Below are positions 9,369 to 18,652 of a stretch of 64,000 nucleotides of DNA, piece after piece (the stretch's first letter is position 1; the number at the start of each line of letters is the position of its first letter). Source of the stretch: Pedobacter sp. Leaf194 (lineage in GTDB: Bacteria; Bacteroidota; Bacteroidia; Sphingobacteriales; Sphingobacteriaceae); the NCBI RefSeq assembly GCF_001423945.1, contig NZ_LMPU01000001.1, positions 1,423,088 to 1,487,087 on the forward strand, in the 5' to 3' direction. The notes under the pieces were generated by a model. That model had not been told where the DNA came from and made no database searches. It was given only the letters and a program-made list of their open reading frames with translations. Position numbers and translations under genes: made by a program.

Positions 9369-10133
9369 ATGAAATACCAGGTAACAGAAGAAGAAGGATT
9401 TAAATACGTAGAAGCCGGACAAGGTGAAACACTGGTATTACTTCACGGTTTAATGGGCGAATTGAGCAACTGGGAATTGGTTATTGAACAGTTTAAAGAT
9501 CGTTACCGTGTTGTTGTTCCTATCCTTCCTATTTACGAGTTACCCATTTTAACACTTGGGGTTAAGGCTTTGTCGAGATACTTGCATCGCTTCTTAAAAT
9601 TTAAAAACCTTGGGCAGGTGGTGCTTATTGGTAATTCGCTGGGCGGCCATGTTGGCCTGGTTTTTACTGTTGCGCACCAGGAGTTTGTGAAAGCGTTGGT
9701 GCTAACTGGCAGTTCAGGATTGTATGAAAACGCGTTTGGAGGCTCTTTTCCTCGTAGAGAAAGCTACGATTATATAAAAGAAAAGGTTGAATTCACTTTT
9801 TATGACCCGGCTACTGCCACTCCTGAACTTGTAGAAGAGGTTTTCAAAACTGTAAATGACAGGTCAAGGGTAATTCGGATTTTAACAATGGCTAAGTCTG
9901 CCATTCGACACAATATGGGCAAGGAGTTATCAAAAATCACCATCCCGGTTTCATTAATCTGGGGCAAAAATGATAAGGTAACGCCGCCAGAAGTTGCAGA
10001 AGAGTTTCACCAGTTGCTTCCCAATTCAGAATTAAACTGGGTTGATAAATGTGGGCATGCGCCAATGATGGAGCATCCTGAACAATTTAACGCTTACTTA
10101 GAAAAATTTTTAGATAGGATACTATTAAAATAA
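9369..10133 (+). CDS. Alpha/beta hydrolase
   Basis: This 254-residue protein has the alpha/beta-hydrolase layout. HGLMG at 26-30 forms the oxyanion region, GNSLGGH carries the nucleophile S90, an aspartate lies in WGKNDKVTPP, and a histidine lies in CGHAPMMEHP near the C-terminus. No signal peptide is visible, so it is probably cytoplasmic. The substrate is unknown; the family includes esterases and C-C hydrolases. Its stop shares a base with the start of the following CBS gene (TAATG), so the two are translationally coupled. Confidence 0.85.
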   Translation: MKYQVTEEEGFKYVEAGQGETLVLLHGLMGELSNWELVIEQFKDRYRVVVPILPIYELPILTLGVKALSRYLHRFLKFKNLGQVVLIGNSLGGHVGLVFTVAHQEFVKALVLTGSSGLYENAFGGSFPRRESYDYIKEKVEFTFYDPATATPELVEEVFKTVNDRSRVIRILTMAKSAIRHNMGKELSKITIPVSLIWGKNDKVTPPEVAEEFHQLLPNSELNWVDKCGHAPMMEHPEQFNAYLEKFLDRILLK

Positions 10134-10795
10134 TGTTTGCTGAAGAAATCATATCCAATGTTATACCGCCCATAAAAACGGACGACACGGTGCAGAAAGC
10201 TTTAGATCGTATGAACGAATTTAAGCTAAAGCATATGCCTGTGGTAAACGACGTGCAGTTTTTAGGCTTACTTTCTGAAGATGATTTACTCGAAATACGC
10301 AACCATGATATTTTGATTAAAGATGTATCTGTAAATTTATTAAACGCGTTCGTTTTTAACAATGCGCATACTTACGATGTACTTAGATTGTTAAGTACAC
10401 TTAAATTAACAGCAGTTCCGGTACTCGACCAGCAGAAAAATTACGCCGGTTTAATCTCAATAAATAACATTATCGATTCTGTTGCCGAATTATATGCGGT
10501 TAATGAGCCAGGTGGCATCATTGTTTTGGAAATTAGCAACCGCGATAATTCCCTTGCGCACATCGCTCAAATTGTAGAAGCAGATAATGCACAAATTCTG
10601 TCATCATACGTAAATTCTTTCGAAGATTCTACCCGGCTTGAGGTAACGTTAAAAGTGAATAAAACTGAGATTACATCTTTGGTTGCGTCCTTCGAACGAT
10701 ACGATTATCAGGTAAAAGAGGTGTATAACAACACTCAAATCGATGATGGTTCTCAAGAGCGTTTCGATTCTTTTATGAACTACTTAAACGTGTAG
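10133..10795 (+). CDS. CBS-domain protein
   Basis: The 220-residue protein has two consecutive CBS motifs: residues about 8-60, with KLKHMPVVND and FLGLLSEDDLL, and about 75-130, with KLTAVPVLDQ and YAGLISINNII. CBS pairs bind adenine nucleotides and act as energy sensors. The last 80 residues (IIVLEISNRDNSLAHIAQI onward) look like a small ACT-like ligand domain, which is inference. It overlaps the alpha/beta-hydrolase gene by one base and may regulate or accompany it. Confidence 0.83.
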   Translation: MFAEEIISNVIPPIKTDDTVQKALDRMNEFKLKHMPVVNDVQFLGLLSEDDLLEIRNHDILIKDVSVNLLNAFVFNNAHTYDVLRLLSTLKLTAVPVLDQQKNYAGLISINNIIDSVAELYAVNEPGGIIVLEISNRDNSLAHIAQIVEADNAQILSSYVNSFEDSTRLEVTLKVNKTEITSLVASFERYDYQVKEVYNNTQIDDGSQERFDSFMNYLNV

Positions 10796-11172
10796 TATTC
10801 GTTGTCTGAATCTGAATAGTTTTATTGTTCAGCAATTTTAGTTCGGAAAAATCCGTCACAATAAAAAACTGCCTGAGCAAAGAATTGGTTTCTGCTTACA
10901 ATAAAAATGACAGGTCTAACTGGCAAAAGGCGGTATCAACTTCTAAAGATAATTCAACATATATTTTTCTTTCCTCAAACTATAAATTAAATGCCGATAC
11001 CGGTTGGTAATCTTAGATTGACTTTCTTCACTGCCCCATTTCTTTTTGATGAATTCTAGCGTAGCACGCAATGAAATTTTTTAATTAACATTTATATAAA
11101 AAGAATAAGGTATTTTTGCAGCGATAAATTAAAATCAAATGTAATTTACCGCTTAAACGCTTAATTTTTACT
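10796..11172. other. Intergenic region before nadK
   Basis: 377 bases without a convincing gene. A 61-codon open frame starting at TTG 10825 has no ribosome site, promoter or recognisable similarity and is probably chance. A TATTTTTG at 11111-11118 could be the -7 box of nadK, about 54 bases before its ATG, though no proper -33 TTG precedes it. Confidence 0.5.
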
Positions 11173-12054
11173 ATGAGGATTGCAATCTATGGAAGAGATT
11201 TTAATGATACCGTATTGCCTTACATACAGGAGGTTTTCGATCATTTAAAACGCCACGGTGTTCAACCGGTCCTCCACCACAAATTTAAAAATTCTTTGCA
11301 TGGCAAAATAAAGGTGCCAGCCCACACTGTAATTTTCCATAACCATGAAGAATTAAAACAGCATGCTGATGTTCTGCTAAGTTTGGGTGGTGATGGAACT
11401 TTATTAGATACGCTATCGCTGATCAGAAACTCTGGCATTCCTGTTATCGGGATAAACTTCGGTCGTTTAGGCTTTTTGGCAAGTATTAACAAAGGAGAAA
11501 TCGAATCAGCGTTAACTGCTTTAATTCATGGCGATTACACTTTAGATGAACGTTCTCTTTTGCGTTTAGAATCTGATAATAACCTTTTTGGTGAAGAAAA
11601 CTTTGCACTGAATGATATTACCATTCATCGCCGCGATAACTCAGCAATGATGATTATCCACGCTTCAATGAATGGTGAATTTATAAACTCTTATTGGGCC
11701 GATGGTTTGATTATTGCAACACCTACTGGTTCAACAGCTTATTCACTCAGTTGCGGCGGACCAATAATTTACCCTGATTCTCAAAGTTTTGTAATTACGC
11801 CAATTGCACCGCATAATTTAAATGTTCGTCCGGTAATAATTCCCGATGATAACAATTTATCGTTTGAAGTAGAAGCTAGAGAGTCGAAGTTTCTGGTATC
11901 CTGCGATAGCAGAACAGTTACCGTAGAACGCTCCGTAAAAATTACCATAAGAAAAGCAGATTTTTGCGTAAATCTTATTCGTCTTAACAATGAAACCTAT
12001 TTAAACACGTTAAGGAATAAATTATTATGGGGCATTGATACCCGTAACTACTAA
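11173..12054 (+). CDS. nadK: NAD kinase
   Basis: The 293-residue protein carries the NAD kinase signatures GGDGT at 72-76, GINFGRLGFLA just after it, and the TPTGSTAYSLSCGGP loop that binds the nicotinamide nucleotide. It phosphorylates NAD to NADP in the cytoplasm. It opens the plus-strand block that runs through the porG-like gene, uppS, bamA, the two ompH genes and murI, an order I remember from other Bacteroidota including Porphyromonas. The next gene starts two bases after its stop. Confidence 0.95.
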   Translation: MRIAIYGRDFNDTVLPYIQEVFDHLKRHGVQPVLHHKFKNSLHGKIKVPAHTVIFHNHEELKQHADVLLSLGGDGTLLDTLSLIRNSGIPVIGINFGRLGFLASINKGEIESALTALIHGDYTLDERSLLRLESDNNLFGEENFALNDITIHRRDNSAMMIIHASMNGEFINSYWADGLIIATPTGSTAYSLSCGGPIIYPDSQSFVITPIAPHNLNVRPVIIPDDNNLSFEVEARESKFLVSCDSRTVTVERSVKITIRKADFCVNLIRLNNETYLNTLRNKLLWGIDTRNY

Positions 12055-12056
12055 GT

Positions 12057-12854
12057 ATGGCGCTAAACAAACCTGTCTTATTCATCCTCCTTCTCGTATC
12101 AATAGCTCAAATTTCCAAAGCGCAGTCTTTTGCTACCTGGGAAATAGGCGTTTCGGCTGGGGGCGCAGGGTATATGGGTGATTTAAACCAGAATAACCCT
12201 GTTAAAATAAGTGGTGTTAATGCAGGTATCTTCGTTAAACATAACTTTTCCTCTTATCTGGGTGTTAGATTAAACTATAATTACGGGCAGATTCAGGCCA
12301 GCGATGCAGATTCAAACAACGAACAGTTTCGCGAACGTAACTTAAGTTTCAAAACCGGATTGAATGAAGGTAGCGCAATTTTCGATTTTAATTTTTTCGA
12401 TTACAAAATAAATGGTGGCAACAGGCGATTTACACCTTATTTATTTGCCGGGGTTGGCCTCATAAATTTTAAGCCTGAAATAAAATACCAGGGAACAAAA
12501 TACCGGCTGGACAGATTAGCAACCGAAGGGCAGGTAAATGGCTACAGCAACACGGCTTTAACAATTCCTTACGGCGGTGGCATCAGATACAACTATAAGG
12601 ATGCCTGGAGCATCTTTTCCGAAATCGGCTACAGAACGGCATTTACCGATTACATTGATGATGTTAGTGGTGTTTATCCTGTAAGGCAGGTCTCTATTGG
12701 GGATAACCCATCACTGAATATTTCCGATCCTTCTTTACATCAAACCGGAGCACCTGGCGTACAAAGAGGCGATTTTAGAAAAAGAGATACTTATCTATTT
12801 GTTAGTGTTGGCATATCTTTTACCTTTGTATCCTCAAAATGCTATTCCTTTTAA
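12057..12854 (+). CDS. PorG-like DUF6089 outer membrane beta-barrel protein
   Basis: The 265-residue protein has a signal peptide (cleavage near SKAQS, residue 23), then WEIGVSAGGAGYMGDLN and a series of amphipathic strands ending in LFVSVGISFTF. This matches DUF6089 barrel proteins. PorG, a type IX secretion outer membrane protein of Porphyromonas, is in this family and sits in the same place just before uppS and bamA, so a secretion role is likely but inferred from context. The last residues (VSSKCYSF) follow the terminal strand. It is 2 bases after nadK and 19 before uppS, so it is co-transcribed. Confidence 0.75.
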   Translation: MALNKPVLFILLLVSIAQISKAQSFATWEIGVSAGGAGYMGDLNQNNPVKISGVNAGIFVKHNFSSYLGVRLNYNYGQIQASDADSNNEQFRERNLSFKTGLNEGSAIFDFNFFDYKINGGNRRFTPYLFAGVGLINFKPEIKYQGTKYRLDRLATEGQVNGYSNTALTIPYGGGIRYNYKDAWSIFSEIGYRTAFTDYIDDVSGVYPVRQVSIGDNPSLNISDPSLHQTGAPGVQRGDFRKRDTYLFVSVGISFTFVSSKCYSF

Positions 12855-12873
12855 GCTGATTTTGACATAATTA

Positions 12874-13614
12874 ATGGGATTTAAAGAACAAATAGACTAT
12901 AGCCGCCTGCCAAAGCACATTGCCGTAATTATGGATGGTAATGGCCGCTGGGCTAAAGGCCAGGGTAAAATGCGTGTTTTCGGACACGAACAAGGTGTAC
13001 TTTCTGTGAAAGACATTGTAGAAGGTTGTGTTGAGGTTGGCATCGAGTACCTTACGCTATATGCTTTTTCTACAGAGAACTGGAGTCGCCCCAAGGAAGA
13101 AGTGGATGCTTTGATGCAAATTTTGATTTCCACGATTAACAAGGAGACAGAAACGCTGAACAAGAATAACGTTAAATTAAATGCCATCGGCAATATCGAA
13201 TCGCTCCCGCAAGAATGTATCGATGACTTGAAAGAGGCCATGGCTAAAACCGCACACAACGAAAAGTGTACTTTAACACTCGCTTTAAGCTACAGCTCGA
13301 AATGGGAAATTGTAAACGCAGCAAAGAAAATTGCCGCTGCGGTAAAAAACCACGAAATTGATGTAGATAGCATTGATGAAGATTTGTTTTCATCGAAACT
13401 TACAACTGTAAATATTCCTGATCCGGAGTTAATGATACGCACCAGTGGCGAACATAGAATAAGCAATTACCTGCTTTGGCAAATGGCTTATACCGAGTTT
13501 TATTTTACCGATGTTTTATGGCCAGATTTCAGACGAGAAAACCTTTTCGAAGCCATTGTAGATTATCAAAAACGCGAAAGACGTTTTGGCAAAATTAGCG
13601 AGCAGTTAAACTAA
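12874..13614 (+). CDS. uppS: Isoprenyl (undecaprenyl diphosphate) transferase
   Basis: The 246-residue protein is a cis-prenyltransferase: IAVIMDGNGRWAK includes the catalytic aspartate D21, H38 follows in FGHEQG, and the C-terminal IRTSGE.RISNYLLWQ and FTDVLWPDF motifs complete the active site. It builds the C55 lipid carrier for peptidoglycan and O-antigen at the inner membrane. Its place between a barrel protein and bamA groups it with envelope assembly. A histidine replaces the glutamine commonly found in TSGEQR. Confidence 0.93.
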   Translation: MGFKEQIDYSRLPKHIAVIMDGNGRWAKGQGKMRVFGHEQGVLSVKDIVEGCVEVGIEYLTLYAFSTENWSRPKEEVDALMQILISTINKETETLNKNNVKLNAIGNIESLPQECIDDLKEAMAKTAHNEKCTLTLALSYSSKWEIVNAAKKIAAAVKNHEIDVDSIDEDLFSSKLTTVNIPDPELMIRTSGEHRISNYLLWQMAYTEFYFTDVLWPDFRRENLFEAIVDYQKRERRFGKISEQLN

Positions 13615-13732
13615 TTTTTCTTTTAACACTTTTTAACAAGGGTTTAAATTAACTTAGCAGCACTTTTATACGATAAATGTAACCACATCAGAGGTATGGA
13701 AAATAAAGCAATTTTGCTTTGTAAAACATTGC

Positions 13733-13740
13733 TACCTTCG
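13733..13740 (+). promoter_or_regulatory. Possible -7 box before bamA
   Basis: TACCTTCG, one mismatch to TAnnTTTG, with TTTTG at 13712-13716 sixteen bases upstream. It lies 26 bases before the chosen bamA ATG. A GTG that would extend the frame upstream begins at its last base. Confidence 0.4.
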
Positions 13741-13766
13741 TGGCCATTACTGAACAAATTATTTTA

Positions 13767-16310
13767 ATGAAAAGAATATTTCAAGTTTTAATCCTATTAG
13801 TTTTAGCCACACCGGCCTTTGCTCAAATTCGTCCTATAGGTCAGGCTCCGGCAACTCCCTCATTGAAGGTTGGCGGCTTAGACCTAGATTATTTTAGTCC
13901 AAAAGAATTCATCATCGGCGGTACAAAAATTATAGGAACAGAATACCTTGATAAAGAAGTATTGGTAACCTTATCAAAATTAACCAAAGGTGATAAAGTT
14001 GTTTTGCCGGGCGAAGCTACGTCCGAGGCAATTAAAACACTTTGGTCGCAAGGTTTGTTTGACGATGTGAAATTAAATATCGAAAAATTTGTTCAGGATA
14101 CGGTTTACTTTGAAATTGAGGTAGTTGAGCGCCCGCGTTTAAGTTCTATCGATTTAAAAGGTGTTCGCAAGTCAGAAAAAACTGCCATTCAGGAAAAGTT
14201 AAATGATAAAACAGGTAAAATCGTTAACGATAATTTATACAACACAACATCGGCTATCGTAAAAAAATACCTTTTAGATAAGGGATACTTTTTTACCACA
14301 ATAAATTACACTACCCGAAAAGATCCTAACTCGGAAAACAGCGTTGTTTTAGAGGCAAATATTAATAAGGGCCATCGTGTAAAAGTACAGCATATCGATT
14401 TTACCGGAAACAAAGATTTTAAGGCCGCAAAACTTAGAAAGTATTTAAAAAGCCCGAAGCAGTTTGCATGGTGGCGTTTTTGGGGTTCGGGTAAATTCAG
14501 CAAAGAAAAATACGAAGAAAATAAAGTTAAGATGATTGCCAAAATGCACGAAAAAGGCTATCGCGATGCTGAACTTTTAAAAGATAGTATTTACCAGTTC
14601 AACAATAAAAAGGTGAACATTAAAATGGATTTATACGAAGGTAAAAAATATTACTTTGGTAAAATAACATGGGCTGGTAATGCTATTTACAGTACTGATG
14701 TTTTAAATAAAGTTTTAACCATCGAAAAGGGTGATATTTTCAGTGAAGATAAGCTAGATAAAAAAATTAATGGTGGCGGTGAAAACGGTGGTGATATTAA
14801 TAGTTTGTATACCGACAACGGTTATCTGACTTTCAACATTGACCCTGTTCAAACGAAAATTTATAATGATACGGTAGATGTTGAAATGCGTATTTACGAA
14901 GGTCCGCAGTATACCAACAACCGCATTACGTTAAAGGGTAACACAATTACGAACGATAAAGTTGTTTTGCGTGAGATTCGTACCAAGCCGGGACAAAAAT
15001 TTAATAAGAGCGACTTAATACGTACCGTGCGTGAAATTGGTGCTTTAGGTAACTTTGATGAGCAAAAAACCGTACCAACGCCTCGCCCTAATCCGGCAGA
15101 TGGAACCGTTGATATTGAATATGCCGTAGAAGAAAAACCTTCTGACCAAATCGAACTTTCAGGTGGTTTTGGTGGTGGCCGTATCATTGGTACATTAGGC
15201 CTAACCTTTAACAACTTCTCATTAAGAAATTTATTTAACTTAAAAGCTTATAAACCTTTGCCAAAAGGCGATGGACAAAAATTAAGTTTACGTGGACAAA
15301 CCAACGGTAAGTATTACCAGTCTTACAGTTTTTCATTTTCTCAACCATGGTTTGGTGGCGAGAAACCGGTTAGCTTCGGTGTAAGTGCGTTTACGTCATT
15401 ACAATCAAGCGGTAATGCTGTTGGGGCAGAAGGTTATTACAAAATCCGTTTAAATGGTGTAACGGTTAGTTTGGGTAGAAGATTAAACTGGCCAGATAAC
15501 TACTTCCAGTTAACGCACTCTGTAAACCTGCAACAATACATTTTGCAGAATTATCCTGGTTACTTATTTAGCACTGGTACCTCGTACAACTTAAACTTAA
15601 CACAAGAGATTAGCCGCGACTCAAGGGACTCTCCAATTTTCCCGAAATCAGGTTCGTTTATCCGTTTTACAGTTCAGGCTACGCCACCGTATTCATTGTT
15701 TAACAACGTAAACTATGCAACAGCATCTGATAAAACAAAATACAGATTTACGGAATACCACAAATGGAAATTCGATTCACAATGGTTTCAACGTGTTGCC
15801 GGCAACTTTGTAATTAAGGCACAGGCGCAGTTTGGTTTCTTAGGTCAATATACTCAGGCAGTCGGCCAATCAGCATTCGAAAGATTTAAACTGGGTGGTG
15901 ATGGTATGCAGGGATTTGACTTCTTACAAGGTTCTGAATTAATTGCAATGCGTGGTTACGCAAATAATACCGTAATTCCGGTTGGTTCTGACCCTACAAT
16001 TGCACAGCAATCAGGTAGCCCGATTTACACAAAATATGTTTTAGAGGCCCGTTATCCTGTAATTGCGAGTCAACAGGCTACAGCTTTTGTTTTGGCCTTT
16101 GCCGAAGGTGGTAATACCTGGAATAGGTTTGGCGATTTCAATCCGTTCAATATCAGAAGATCTGTTGGTGTAGGTGCCCGTATCTTCTTACCGATATTTG
16201 GTTTGCTGGGTATTGATTATGGTTATGGCTTCGATGCGATACCTGGTTTGCCAGATGCTAATAAAGGTCAGTTCCACTTTAGTATCGCACAACAATTAGG
16301 TGGATTTTAA
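13767..16310 (+). CDS. bamA: Outer membrane assembly factor BamA
   Basis: The 847-residue protein has a signal peptide (MKRIFQVLILLVLATPAFA), POTRA repeats covering roughly residues 50-480 (for example SSIDLKGVRKSEKTAI, VQHIDFTGNKDF, YYFGKITWAGNAIYS, NRITLKGNTIT), and a C-terminal Omp85 barrel from about 500 ending in LGIDYGYGFD. It inserts beta-barrel proteins into the outer membrane. ATG 13767 is chosen over GTG 13740 because it gives a clean signal peptide and the GTG touches a promoter-like box. The RGY motif of Omp85 barrels is present as MRGYAN. It is followed by two Skp-like chaperone genes; bamD is at 62431. Confidence 0.95.
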   Translation: MKRIFQVLILLVLATPAFAQIRPIGQAPATPSLKVGGLDLDYFSPKEFIIGGTKIIGTEYLDKEVLVTLSKLTKGDKVVLPGEATSEAIKTLWSQGLFDDVKLNIEKFVQDTVYFEIEVVERPRLSSIDLKGVRKSEKTAIQEKLNDKTGKIVNDNLYNTTSAIVKKYLLDKGYFFTTINYTTRKDPNSENSVVLEANINKGHRVKVQHIDFTGNKDFKAAKLRKYLKSPKQFAWWRFWGSGKFSKEKYEENKVKMIAKMHEKGYRDAELLKDSIYQFNNKKVNIKMDLYEGKKYYFGKITWAGNAIYSTDVLNKVLTIEKGDIFSEDKLDKKINGGGENGGDINSLYTDNGYLTFNIDPVQTKIYNDTVDVEMRIYEGPQYTNNRITLKGNTITNDKVVLREIRTKPGQKFNKSDLIRTVREIGALGNFDEQKTVPTPRPNPADGTVDIEYAVEEKPSDQIELSGGFGGGRIIGTLGLTFNNFSLRNLFNLKAYKPLPKGDGQKLSLRGQTNGKYYQSYSFSFSQPWFGGEKPVSFGVSAFTSLQSSGNAVGAEGYYKIRLNGVTVSLGRRLNWPDNYFQLTHSVNLQQYILQNYPGYLFSTGTSYNLNLTQEISRDSRDSPIFPKSGSFIRFTVQATPPYSLFNNVNYATASDKTKYRFTEYHKWKFDSQWFQRVAGNFVIKAQAQFGFLGQYTQAVGQSAFERFKLGGDGMQGFDFLQGSELIAMRGYANNTVIPVGSDPTIAQQSGSPIYTKYVLEARYPVIASQQATAFVLAFAEGGNTWNRFGDFNPFNIRRSVGVGARIFLPIFGLLGIDYGYGFDAIPGLPDANKGQFHFSIAQQLGGF

Positions 16311-16414
16311 TTGGTTATGATTAAAAAAATAATTAATTATGCAATAAAACATTATAAGTTGAGTTTATAGAAAGCTAATCTTATAAAAACTAGTCATTAA
16401 ACACACACACACAA

Positions 16415-16945
16415 ATGAAAAAGTATCTTTTTATAGCATTTTTACTTTGCACAACTTTTGGCGCTTTTGCCCAGAAGTTTGCTTATGTAGATACCGAGTA
16501 TATCTTAAAGCATATGCCCGAGTACAAATCTGCATTGAGCCAGCTGGATGTAGCTTCGAAACAATGGCAGGCGCAGGTCGATCAGAATTTCAGCGAAATC
16601 GACAGGATGTATAAAGCCTATCAGGCAGATCAGGTTTTATTAACTGATGATATGCGTAAACGTCGTGAAAACGAAATTATCGAAAAAGAAAAGGCGGCTA
16701 AGGAATTTCAACGTCAGAAATTCGGTCCAGACGGTGATCTTTTCCAAAGCAGGGCAAAATTAATTAAGCCTATCCAGGATAAAGTTGCCGATGTTATTAA
16801 GCAAATTGCTAAAGCGAAATATTTAGATTTCATTTTCGATAAGAGTAGTGAAGCAACAATGATGATTTATGCAAGCAGCAGCTACGATGTTAGTAATGAT
16901 GTGATTGTAAAATTAGGTTACAAACCAGGGAGTGTAAATAATTAG
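16415..16945 (+). CDS. OmpH/Skp-family periplasmic chaperone (first copy)
   Basis: The 176-residue protein has a signal peptide ending GAFAQ, then FAYVDTEYILKHMPEYKSA, the start of the OmpH/Skp fold, and a long charged coiled-coil arm rich in K, E, Q and R (residues 45-115). Skp-like proteins carry unfolded barrel proteins across the periplasm to BamA, which is encoded just upstream. The C-terminal part (YLDFIFDKSSEATMMIYASSS) closes the core. The neighbouring gene is a paralogue with a different tail. Confidence 0.9.
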   Translation: MKKYLFIAFLLCTTFGAFAQKFAYVDTEYILKHMPEYKSALSQLDVASKQWQAQVDQNFSEIDRMYKAYQADQVLLTDDMRKRRENEIIEKEKAAKEFQRQKFGPDGDLFQSRAKLIKPIQDKVADVIKQIAKAKYLDFIFDKSSEATMMIYASSSYDVSNDVIVKLGYKPGSVNN

Positions 16946-17004
16946 TATATTCGCCCCTCGAATTAAGGAAAAACAATTAAAAAAAATAAAAAGTAAAATA
17001 AAAC

Positions 17005-17580
17005 ATGAGAAAGTTAATTAACGTATTTGTTGTAGCAGCAGGTTTATTGTTTACAGCAAATATGGCAAATGCACAGCAAAAGATCGGTCACGTAAATTCA
17101 GAAGAGGTATTTGCTAACTTACCCGAATCTAAAACAGCACAAACTACTTTAGAAAACTTAAGTAAAACTAAGCAAGCTGAAATAGATGTGATGATTAAAG
17201 AATATCAGTCTAAATTAACAGCAGCACAGGCGAAAGAAAAAACCCGTAGCGAGGCTAATAAAGAAACTGTTGATAAAGAATTACAAACAGCAGCGACTGA
17301 ATTACAGGATTTACAAAAACGTATTGGTGACGCCCAAACTAAAGCTCAACAAGATTTAGGTACTAAACAAGGCGAATTATTTCAACCAATTCAAGGTAAA
17401 GTAGCAACAGCAATTTCGGCTATCGCTAAAGAAAAAGGTTTAGCTTACGTTTTCGATGTTGCAAACGGACAAGGTGGTAACAATTTAGTATTCTGGGAAG
17501 GTGGTGACGACATCACTGCAGCCGTTAAAACTAAATTAGGCATTACTGCAACTGCAAAAGCTCCGGCTCCTAAAAAATAA
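17005..17580 (+). CDS. OmpH/Skp-family periplasmic chaperone (second copy)
   Basis: The 191-residue protein has a signal peptide ending NANAQ, the KIGHVNSEEVFANLPESK core strand, a long coiled-coil arm (about 50-125) with an alternating K/Q/E pattern, and a final core segment GLAYVFDVANGQGG. The last ten residues are a proline/alanine/lysine tail. It follows the first copy by 59 bases and is closed by a strong terminator, so bamA-ompH-ompH probably form one transcript. Confidence 0.9.
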   Translation: MRKLINVFVVAAGLLFTANMANAQQKIGHVNSEEVFANLPESKTAQTTLENLSKTKQAEIDVMIKEYQSKLTAAQAKEKTRSEANKETVDKELQTAATELQDLQKRIGDAQTKAQQDLGTKQGELFQPIQGKVATAISAIAKEKGLAYVFDVANGQGGNNLVFWEGGDDITAAVKTKLGITATAKAPAPKK

Positions 17581-17596
17581 GAACATTAAGTACTAT

Positions 17597-17636
17597 AAAA
17601 GCGGAATTAAGGCGGACTTAATTCCGCTTTTTTGTT
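17597..17636 (+). terminator. Intrinsic terminator after the ompH pair
   Basis: AAAAGCGGAATTAAG (17597-17611) pairs perfectly with CTTAATTCCGCTTTT (17617-17631) across a 5-base loop, followed by T residues and a G. Confidence 0.92.
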
Positions 17637-17740
17637 TAAAAGGATTACGTTCGTTAATAATTTACTAAATTGGGTATTCGCTCAAACTAAAAATACACTT
17701 TTAAAAAAAGTTTAGCCGTAATCTGGAATCATCAATAAAA

Positions 17741-18565
17741 ATGCAGAACCCATCACCAATTGGTATTTTCGATTCAGGCTATGGCGGCTTAACCGTGTTC
17801 CGTTCCATTGCCGGGCAACTTCCGGCGTATGACTATATTTACCTCGGAGATAATGCCCGTTCCCCTTATGGTGACCATGCTTTCGAAACCATTTACCAGT
17901 ATACCTTAGAATGTGTTGAATGGTTGTTTAGCAAAGGCTGTAGCCTGGTGATACTTGCGTGCAACACGGCTTCGGCAAAAGCGTTGAGAACCATCCAGCA
18001 AAAGGACTTACCTTCCAAATATCCTGATAAAAGGGTACTTGGCGTTATCAGACCGACAGCTGAAGTAATAGGCAACTTCACGCTCACGAACAATGTTGGT
18101 GTAATGGGTACCCGTGGTACTGTAAATTCTGAATCCTACTTACTCGAAATCAAAAAGTTTTTCCCTGAAATTGAAGTTCATCAACAGGCTTGTCCAATGT
18201 GGGTGCCATTAATTGAAAACAATGAACATTTACAGGCCGGCGCTGATTTTTTTGTTCAGGAATACTGTAACGCATTAACCGCACAATCTGCAGCTATTGA
18301 CTGTGTTCTACTGGCATGCACACATTATCCGCTATTGTTGCCAAAGCTTAAGGCTGTTTTTCCAACGGAAACGCGTATTCTAACACAGGGTGAAATAGTA
18401 GCCAACAGTCTGGCAAATTATTTGGAAAGACATCCTGAAATTGAGTCTGGATTATCCAGGACGGGAGAGAAGGCCTTTTTCACCAGTGGTGATCCAAAAG
18501 CCTTTGATGAGCACGCTTCCATATTTTTCGGTGAAGCGTTAAAATCAGGTGTTGCTCATATTTAA
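17741..18565 (+). CDS. murI: Glutamate racemase
   Basis: The 274-residue protein shows IGIFDSGYGGLTVF at the N-terminus and the two catalytic cysteines in ACNTASA and LLACTHYPLL. It makes D-glutamate for peptidoglycan in the cytoplasm. It follows the bamA-ompH genes, as in other Bacteroidota, but a terminator lies between, so it probably has its own promoter. The ATG start gives a protein of normal family length. Confidence 0.95.
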   Translation: MQNPSPIGIFDSGYGGLTVFRSIAGQLPAYDYIYLGDNARSPYGDHAFETIYQYTLECVEWLFSKGCSLVILACNTASAKALRTIQQKDLPSKYPDKRVLGVIRPTAEVIGNFTLTNNVGVMGTRGTVNSESYLLEIKKFFPEIEVHQQACPMWVPLIENNEHLQAGADFFVQEYCNALTAQSAAIDCVLLACTHYPLLLPKLKAVFPTETRILTQGEIVANSLANYLERHPEIESGLSRTGEKAFFTSGDPKAFDEHASIFFGEALKSGVAHI

Positions 18566-18607
18566 TCCTTTACATTTCTAGTATAAAAGAAAACATTTTT
18601 GTTTAGG

Positions 18608-18634
18608 TTGTAATTGTTTAAAAGGATAACTTTG
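18608..18634 (+). promoter_or_regulatory. Promoter of the PurF-like gene
   Basis: TAACTTTG at 18627-18634 with TTG at 18608-18610, spacer 16 bases. The box ends 18 bases before the chosen ATG. A longer open frame starting at TTG 18614 would overlap this box. Confidence 0.55.
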
Positions 18635-18652
18635 CGGCTTCAAACCCACACA

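Noticed and set aside
10825..11010. 61-codon frame starting with TTG between the CBS gene and nadK
   Set aside because: No ATG, promoter, ribosome site or recognisable motif; composition looks like intergenic DNA.
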